This document shows positions 57,521-64,000 of a DNA stretch of 64,000 bases, piece after piece. The notes beneath the pieces are model-generated. The model saw only the letters and a list, made by a program, of their open reading frames with translations, did not search any database and had not been told where the DNA came from. The position numbers and the translations under genes are program-made. The stretch spans positions 57,720,713 through 57,784,712 of the forward strand of contig CM069871.1 in the NCBI GenBank assembly GCA_036172665.1, written 5' to 3'. Source of the stretch: Prosopocoilus inquinatus. Taxonomy: Eukaryota; Arthropoda; Insecta; Coleoptera; Lucanidae. Position 1 is the stretch's first letter. Each line of letters begins with the position of its first letter.

Positions 57521-58304
57521 CCGGGTGTTAGTGAAATAAGTGCAGAAATTTAAACATCACCATAAATGAGAACTTACATGTCCTTAGCAAAAGTTTTACA
57601 CATTTCCATAAAATCGCAGTTGATAATCGGATAATAAACAATCGTACGTCAGGAAACAGAAGAGCAATCGAGCAGTGACCTTTGCCGATGTCGAGAGGCC
57701 AAAGAAAGCGTTCCTAACGTCGCAATAAGTCGTAATACAGCTGAGCGAAAGAATTTGCTTCATTTTTTTTATGATTGTGACACACAATTTATTGCTTCGT
57801 ATTCTTTGGGATCAACAGTTTAGTTTGTGAAAACTGATCGAACGAGTTAAAACTAAATATGACTACTATCTGCATAGTACTGTTACTTATTAAAATGTCA
57901 CAATTCACGGACGGCGAGATAACAGCATTTCAGAAGAGTGTATTCATAATGCCGTCGAGAGTAGTTGCGCTAACCTCGACATGATAGACGCCACGTCGAA
58001 CAATTGTTATAAATTTTTTAAATGCCTAATAGTGAACGTATGTTTGAATGTGATCTTCCATCCAGATGATATTCGGTGAGTGTGTCTTGTATATTAATCA
58101 TCGTCGCCGCGATGTTTACTGTCTACGATCAGAGAAGCAAATTCCGTAATTTTTTTTTGTTATTTCATGAGCGCCGAATAAGGGACGGATGAATATTTTT
58201 TTTTTGTTATACGTATTTCTTTTTTGTGTTTTTTTCGTGTTATTTGTGCTGTCACCGTATATACTGTGGTTAAAAATTTTGCACTTATTTTGCAAACACC
58301 CTGT
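57521..58304 (-). mobile_element. Non-autonomous TIR element, copy B
   Basis: 784 bp, the inverted match of copy A at 2012-2898. Ends CCGGGTGTTAGTGAAATAAG and CAAAATAAGTGCAAAATTTT (complement) are inverted repeats sharing AAATAAGTGCA. No transposase. Compared with copy A it lacks about 100 bp spread over several gaps. Confidence 0.7.
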
Positions 58305-58853
58305 ATTTGAGACAATTTCAAGAACATAATAACTGACAGAAATGGTAAAAATGACGTGCAGACTTAGCCCACCAATATTAATTCGAACAATAACAGCCGA
58401 CGGTGAAATTAGGGGCCCCATCGCACTTTTCAGTTTTAATTAAATTATCCAATTTCATCGTTTCATACGTCTGCGTTTTACGTCCGAGGCGAAATTTAGA
58501 TTCAATTATTCTCGGAGTGACGCGACGGCGCGAGCTACGGTTTCGGTTCCGCCAGGAAACAAAGTTGGCTCACGTTTTAAAGCGGACACTTGTTATTTTA
58601 AATAACAGGCCCGCCCCGTGAGCTTCGATCGGAAACGTTGCATTAAAATGAAATTCGGTAGATTTGCCGACGCAGCCGAATAAAAGGCAAAAAGAGAAAA
58701 TAAAAAGCGACGCGCTTAACTGAGATTACAGTGGCGTTCAACTAGCGTCGACGTGGTTCAACTTTTAAGGGTTTCGCACACCAACGCGGGACGGCGGGTG
58801 CGATGTGAGATGTTATTGTACAACAAAATTATTTTCTGTTAATATTGCTGTGA
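58305..58853. other. Unassigned GC-richer stretch
   Basis: About 58400-58800 is more GC-rich than average and contains several CG-dense spots (GACGCGACGGCGCGAGC). No gene or repeat recognised. Possibly conserved non-coding or promoter sequence. Confidence 0.35.
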
Positions 58854-58855
58854 TA

Positions 58856-60145
58856 CGTCGGCTGCTGGAAAAGTTTCTGGAAACGATGTGAAAAAACGCA
58901 TATGAAATTTGGCAAACGGTATCATTGTTTTTCGAAGTATTCGCCTTTGACGTCAATACACTTTTGCATACGCTCGAACCAATTTCTAAAGCACGTTTTC
59001 CACTCTAAAGATGGTACCTCAGAAACCAGTTTCCGGAATGTTTCAACCGCTGCTTCAGCCGACGAAAATCGTTCACCACGCATTTTATTTTTGATATTTG
59101 GGAACAAAATCATTAGGTGATAAATCAGGTGAATATAGACAATGAGTCATTAATTGAACATTTTTGTTGGACAAAGAATCAACTGTTTGACGGGCTGAGT
59201 GAGAGATGGCATTGTCATGATGGAGAATAATTCGTCGATTTCGATTGTTACTTCTTGTTTGATCTATGACTTCCGGCAAACAAATTGTAGTACACCAATC
59301 AGCATTCATGGTTTTTCGATTCTCTAAAGCCACGGTTGCTACATGTCCAGTTAAACCAAAGAAACAAGCAATCATTTGGTTCGCAGCACTGCGTGAACGG
59401 ACAAGTTTTGTTGGTTTTGGTTCATTTTGAAATACCCAAACGGTAGATTGTTATTTACTTTCTGGCTCGTACGAATAGATCCACGTTTCGTCACCAGTAG
59501 CGATGTTATAAACTAAATTTGAACGACCTCCATTAAATTTCTTAAGCATTTTTTCGCACCACTTGACACGACCCTGCTTTTGCGCTTCTGTTAAATTGTG
59601 TGGGATCCAACGACTGCGAAGCTTTCGTACGTTCAAATGATCATGCAAAATCTGGTGTATTGCTTTCATGTCAATGCGCAAGGATGTTTGAATCTCACGG
59701 TATGTCACATGTCGATCTCGCTCAAGCATTTCACGCACAGCATCTACATTAGTGGCAACAACAACAGATGTTGATGGACGACCTTCACGAAATTCGTCAC
59801 TGAGAGAGGTACGTCCACGCTGGAATTCGGCAAACCAATTATAAACACTGCTCTCTGATGGTGCTTCATTTCCAAAAGCCAAATGAAGTCGATCGATACA
59901 TTGTTTCGGCGTTAGACCACATTTGAAATCGTAAAAAATCATGGCACGAAAATTTTCACACGAGATTTCCATGTTTACACAAAATTACTTTTTCTCAAGT
60001 GCTGTACAAACAAAACTAGTTCACTTGGATAGGAACTGTCAATAGAATTATAGGCGAAAAACGTCAAATTTTTCAAATGTGACAGTTGATAAACGTTAAC
60101 AATTCTAGACCTAGTAGATTCCAGAAAATTTTCCAGCAGCCCATC
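58856..60145 (-). mobile_element. mariner transposon, nearly complete
   Basis: 1290 bp, the standard mariner length, bordered by TA (58854-58855, 60146-60147). Ends CGTCGGCTGCTGGAAAAG and AAAATTTTCCAGCAGCCCATC are inverted repeats. It has one reverse-strand transposase with only two defects. Confidence 0.92.
58922..59972 (-). pseudogene. mariner transposase, two lesions
   Basis: About 350 residues from MEISCENFRAMIFYDFKCGL. The N-terminal DNA-binding half has GNEAPSESSVYNWFAEFQRG and GRPSTSVV. The linker is RSRWIPHNLTEAQK. The DD34D catalytic residues are present in TGDETWIY, HHDNAISH and YSPDLSPNDF. Lesions: an in-frame TAA after EPESK at about 59452, and a frameshift near 59100, after which the C-terminal NKMRGERFSSAEAAVETFRK continues to 58922. 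Otherwise intact, so inactivation is recent. WIPHNL differs slightly from the common WVPHEL. Confidence 0.92.
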
Positions 60146-60816
60146 TACAATGCTTACAAAATAGGTTTAAAGTAACTATTTTGTTGCTTAATTACTGTGG
60201 ACTTCTTTTATATATAATACAGAAAACTATTTCGCTGGATAACAGCTACCGATAGTGGAGTTTCTTTTGTTTAAAGTCGCAAAATATCTTCAGAAATATA
60301 TGACTTAATTTAGTCTTCAGGACAACATACAAAGTAATTAATTATGTACATCAATTTATAATTTGTTATGCAAAATAATAATAATTGAATTATTCTATAC
60401 TTGTTTTAAAACGATGGCTGCTGCAGCCAAACAAGAGAGAAATATAATAGTATGACCGCTTACAGAAACGATACCGTAGAAGTCTATAAGCAATTATAAA
60501 ACCTATAAAAAGCTGCAATACCAATATGTTTTTAAGCTATTTATTATGCGTCACATTGCAACCTTTATAAAAGTAAATCACCATATTAATCCTCTCACTA
60601 GGAGTTACTATTATGTAATGCATCTATAACAGTGTAACATAACATAAACGATCCTTCTTCAAATTCTCTATAAATATTTAGTTTACGTCATCCATGGGGT
60701 AATACGTATTTGATACATGTTTGAAATTATTAATTGTCACCGTAAATTTTAAACATAACAAAACACTCACAACACTAGGTTCACAAAATATGTAATTATA
60801 AACATAACTGAAGTTT
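60146..60816. other. Unassigned non-coding stretch
   Basis: AT-rich, no frame or repeat of note. Confidence 0.5.
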
Positions 60817-60929
60817 GTTCTTGTCCGATGAAAATAGTAAGTACAAAGTTTTTTTTTATCTCAAACCGGACAGAGAAATGAAGGGAATACACTCAACGTT
60901 TCGCTATATTTATAGCTTCGTCAGGAGTG
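60817..60929 (-). ncRNA. Retroelement tail with hammerhead-like core
   Basis: Single copy of the unit found as a palindrome at 20133-20287. On the minus strand, 60929-60890 reads CACUC, CUGACGA, A, GCUAU-AAAU-AUAGC, GAAACGUU, GAGUG. CACUC and GAGUG pair as stem I, and ACGU is self-complementary as in short stem III forms. One extra A between CUGACGA and stem II departs from the canonical core, so activity is uncertain. It may be the end of an unknown PLE-type element. Confidence 0.45.
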
Positions 60930-63414
60930 AAAAAAAGTAAATAAACAAGTTGTCAAGAGAAACAAGTCGTCAAGAGAAACGAAAAGGTAACATGATTTTA
61001 AACTAAAATACGAGTTGTCCGGAATAAAGAGAAAAGTAACGAGAATTAAATTAAAACTATTTTTTTTTTTAAATATACAGCGTGTAATCAAATAAGTTTC
61101 ACATATTAAAACTGTAAGTTCTTTATCACTTAAGGAAGTGATTTCTGCAAATATGAATTTTATTGGTGAAAAATTAAAGAAATGAAAACCCCCCAGAGCC
61201 CGGAGACTTTTTGTTTGAAAACCTCTGACTGGCCGTGTATCAGTTTCTACAAGCGCATCATGCAACGTCGTAAAACAATACAGCGTCATCAAACTGAAGG
61301 GCACTGGGTTAAAATCATCGCTTATGTAATTCCATAACGGAATAGAATTATAAATATCCGTCGCGTTGCTTTTTAAATTAATCAATTTTCTCAATTTTCA
61401 CGTAATTGTTAATAGTTTTCTGCTCACAAAACTGTAAAAATAAATAAAAATTAGAAATTCCATTTTCTAAAATTATTTTACTAATTCATACGTATTCATC
61501 GTGTACTTTATTTGCTGGTCGTCAATAAACTGCATTGTTATTTCTTTATTGCGCAAAATGTTTAAGAATGTCTTTTCTTTCTACATTTCGGAAAATCGTT
61601 ATTGAATGCAGTCGTCGGTTTTATTATTTTGTGGAACCAAAACAATAAAGCGTCATCGAACTCGAACTACGAAGAAACGTCTTCGTTGGTGGAAATAATT
61701 AACAAAGCGACAATCAATCAAAGCGACTAATAATTTTGTTAAATCATTTTAATACGCGAAATTAGCACTGTAAATCATGTGTACTATTGGTTTACAAAGA
61801 CCAGGATGTCAAGATCTAATTATTGCCGATTATATAATGAAACAAATTTAATTCTGATCAATGCAAGCAGATTTAAATTGTTCTCCTTTAACCATAATGC
61901 ACACACGGGCTACGACCGAGAGGTTGTGAATTTGAACGATCGTCTTTAATGGGTCGGTGATTCTAATTTACTGTGTTCCTATAAAGCTTTTAAAATGCGA
62001 TCAAGCAATTGACCTTGAATTTTGCTGGAATTTTGTTTTATAACGTTATTTTTGTGCACAGCCGACCAAAAGTTCTCAAGCAAAAGAGTCAATACTCCTC
62101 CAATAGGTAATTTTTTTATTTTTGAGCTAGACTTTTGGTAGTTGCGGCATTAATTCTCTTACACCATAAGGAACTTGCGGTATTAATATATGAAACTAAT
62201 TTGAATTAAAAATCAAAATAATTGAATTTGGAGACATTTTAATTTTACACATTACTTTGTACTTATAAACATAACCTCCAAATCGTCATTAGAAATAATT
62301 TCAAGAGGGAACTAGTAAATTGTTTTTCATCGAAGAACCAAAATAGAAAAAATAGTGTAGAGAACACTAGTGCCGTTGTTTACCTAACGGCGTTTGCTAA
62401 AATAAAATGTCTTATGCAACTTGCTTTTTAATATACCGTGTGTCCACTTTGATTAATATCTGTTTTTTATTTATTTACCATCAAGTAGGTCGTGATTTTA
62501 TTTTATTAGGTTGGCTGTTAAAGTAGTAGTAGTAGTAAATTAGACAAATTAATTTCATGTCATTATAACATATGCCAAAATGTGACCACTCCTAATCAGA
62601 TAGATCAACCGATGTTGTCAACTCTCAACTTTAAGAAGTCTACAAGTCAATTTGTTATGTAAATAATTAATTATTTTATGCCAAAATGGTGAAAATTGTA
62701 AGACGCGGGATGAAAATTGCTATACAAAAAGGTACCAAACGGACAGGCCAGATTTGGGGAAATTGAAAATTACTGAAAGATTAAAGGAAATTTTTGCAGT
62801 GAGTACATTTCAAATTTGTAAGCGTACTTTTCGTTTAGAAATACTTATTGTTGATGTCACAAAAGTGTATAGGGGAAATATTTACGAAAAGAGCGAGACG
62901 AATTGAAAAGTTCTTCTGGCAAACGTAATGCTGAGGACAAATTTTTAAATTACATGTTTAGAAATGATTTGCGACGACTAATTTGGCAAAATAATTTGAG
63001 AAAAGAAAAATACACCTTGTGACGAAAAGAAAATATTGCAACATTGTTTCATTCGCAATGACCTTAAACTCAAAATCATTGTCAAAATTTAGTTACTTGC
63101 ATAAGTACCATTTTTTCCTAAACTTTCAAGGCATACTTCGATGGTAAATAAATATAAAATAGATATTACCATTTCAATGCATTTTTCTTTAATTGTAAAT
63201 AAATTCCTGATTTTTTTTTTATTTTAAAACAGTCTGATTTTATTTGAAGCTTTTTTCTTTATGGAAATTAAACTCAATTTTAATAAAGGAGATTTCGGAC
63301 ATAAAAATGGTATTTTTCATCAGCTTTCACGGGAAGGTTGGCTTCACTGGTCGTAGACAATTATCATGTAGTTACTAGAACTAAAATTTAAGCAAACATT
63401 TCACAGTCATATTT
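60930..63414. other. Unassigned stretch
   Basis: No gene recognised. The 157-codon minus-strand frame at 60921-61394 overlaps the repeat tail, is rich in Phe/Leu/Ile and has no domain I know. A short (GTA)n run lies near 62524. Confidence 0.45.
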
Positions 63415-63426
63415 CATACATTTTAA

Positions 63427-63573
63427 AAGTTTAAACAGTGACGTCCTACGATCGTTTTGGTTTGCAGTGAAACTCTCGAGCTACGTTTCTGCCGATGAAG
63501 CCCCAAATAGGACTGAAACAGCTATACAGACGCTTCTCGAATGCAATCAAAAACGATTTGCAACAAAATTTTT
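63427..63573 (+). mobile_element. Hammerhead-ribozyme element, copy 4 (partial, old)
   Basis: Short plus-strand copy flanked by near-identical 12-mers CATACATTTTAA (63415-63426) and CATAAATTTTAA (63574-63585), 11 of 12 alike. It contains GTCCTACGATCG and GTTTGCAGTG, then the ribozyme, and ends AACAAAATTTTT like the other copies. Its ribozyme is decayed, consistent with greater age. Confidence 0.75.
63476..63540 (+). ncRNA. Type I hammerhead ribozyme, decayed
   Basis: Outer stem I UCGAG/CUCGA and inner UCUG/CAGA are kept. The core reads CCGAUGA (U4 changed to C), stem II AGCCC/GGACU has one mismatch with loop CAAAUA, and stem III ACAGCUAU is no longer a palindrome. Probably inactive. Confidence 0.75.
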
Positions 63574-63585
63574 CATAAATTTTAA

Positions 63586-64000
63586 GTTTTAAAGATTCTA
63601 AAGTCTGATACAGTTACATATATAGTTAATAGATAATTAAGGATAATATTGTATTCTTGATTTTCTGTTTGTAGCTTTTATTTATAATATAACTAAAAAG
63701 CTTTTCAATTATGTTATAAGAGAAGATAATTAAGCATTATTTTTCATTTTATTAGTCAGAGATGCAGATTATAAAATTAGTGGGGAGTACGCTTTAAAAT
63801 TCTACGCGCGACTTTTAAAATTGAAATCCAAGGAATAAAGTAACTTTCGCACTATAACCCGTGTCTCACTGCGAGTTTTTAATCTTTCTCTGAAAATGTT
63901 TGTTATCTATGGTGGCAACAGTCTTACACCATTAGAAAGAGAAAGAAATTTTCTATCAAATTCCATCGCAAGAATATATCATATAATTAAAAAAAATGAA
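63586..64000. other. Unassigned stretch to window end
   Basis: AT-rich; nothing recognised. Confidence 0.5.

Noticed and set aside
60921..61394. A 157-residue minus-strand frame
   Set aside because: It overlaps the retroelement tail, is rich in Phe/Leu/Ile/Ser as expected from AT-rich DNA, and has no recognisable domain.

Overview
This is AT-rich eukaryotic DNA, most likely from an insect (a beetle is only a guess). It has introns, no operons, and a dense nested mix of arthropod-type transposons: piggyBac, Tc1, mariner, pogo/jerky, PIF/Harbinger, hAT, Penelope-like elements (PLEs) and a CR1/Jockey-type non-LTR retrotransposon. The only convincing host-gene sequence is one short exon at 51782-51905. 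It encodes part of a methyl-CpG-binding domain of the MBD5/6 (Drosophila six-banded) type, with good splice sites on both sides. Much of the surrounding DNA may therefore be intron or flank of that gene.

Layout. 2.0-2.9 kb and 57.5-58.3 kb: two inverted copies of one TIR element. 3.55-6.94 kb: a repeat-built TIR element split by a dead piggyBac with exact TTAA duplications. 9.9-11 kb: A-rich degenerate tandem repeat holding a hammerhead-ribozyme element. 11.9-14.7 kb: a broken PLE, itself split by a second hammerhead element. 16.2-17.2 kb: foldback element. 17.5-19.2 kb: direct repeats around a PLE fragment. 19.9-23.9 kb: nested Tc1-type elements with two further insertions. 24.0-24.8 kb: tandem hammerhead element. 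25.9-27.2 kb: Harbinger fossil. 29.1-31.0 kb: hAT-like element filled with T-rich repeats. 31.4-32.1 kb: jerky/tigger fossil. 33.25-41.3 kb: non-LTR retrotransposon apparently split in its 5' region by a palindromic PLE array. 46.2-47.6 kb: Tc1/mariner-family element with a nested MITE. 50.2-51.0 kb: pogo/jerky remnant. 54.2-57.3 kb: large inverted-repeat element, MITE and mariner fossil. 58.9-60.1 kb: almost complete mariner. 63.4 kb: a fourth hammerhead element.

Most interesting signal. Four dispersed insertions (10.0, 13.1, 24.0 and 63.4 kb) plus one remnant (25.75 kb) are non-coding sequences built around a type I hammerhead ribozyme. Its parts are CUGAAGA, a 5-bp stem II, GAAA, a palindromic ACAGCUGU stem III, and a stem I with an internal loop. 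The copy at 24.0 kb has two almost identical 312-bp units in tandem. Three of the four insertions have 12-bp target-site duplications (two exact, one 11/12), and they share a similar 3' end. This matches the published idea of animal retrozymes: small non-autonomous retroelements that move through circular RNA, probably with PLE reverse transcriptase. Two PLE families with RT and GIY-YIG endonuclease domains lie in the same window.

Almost every other ORF is a transposon fragment or chance. No tRNA, rRNA or CRISPR was recognised.
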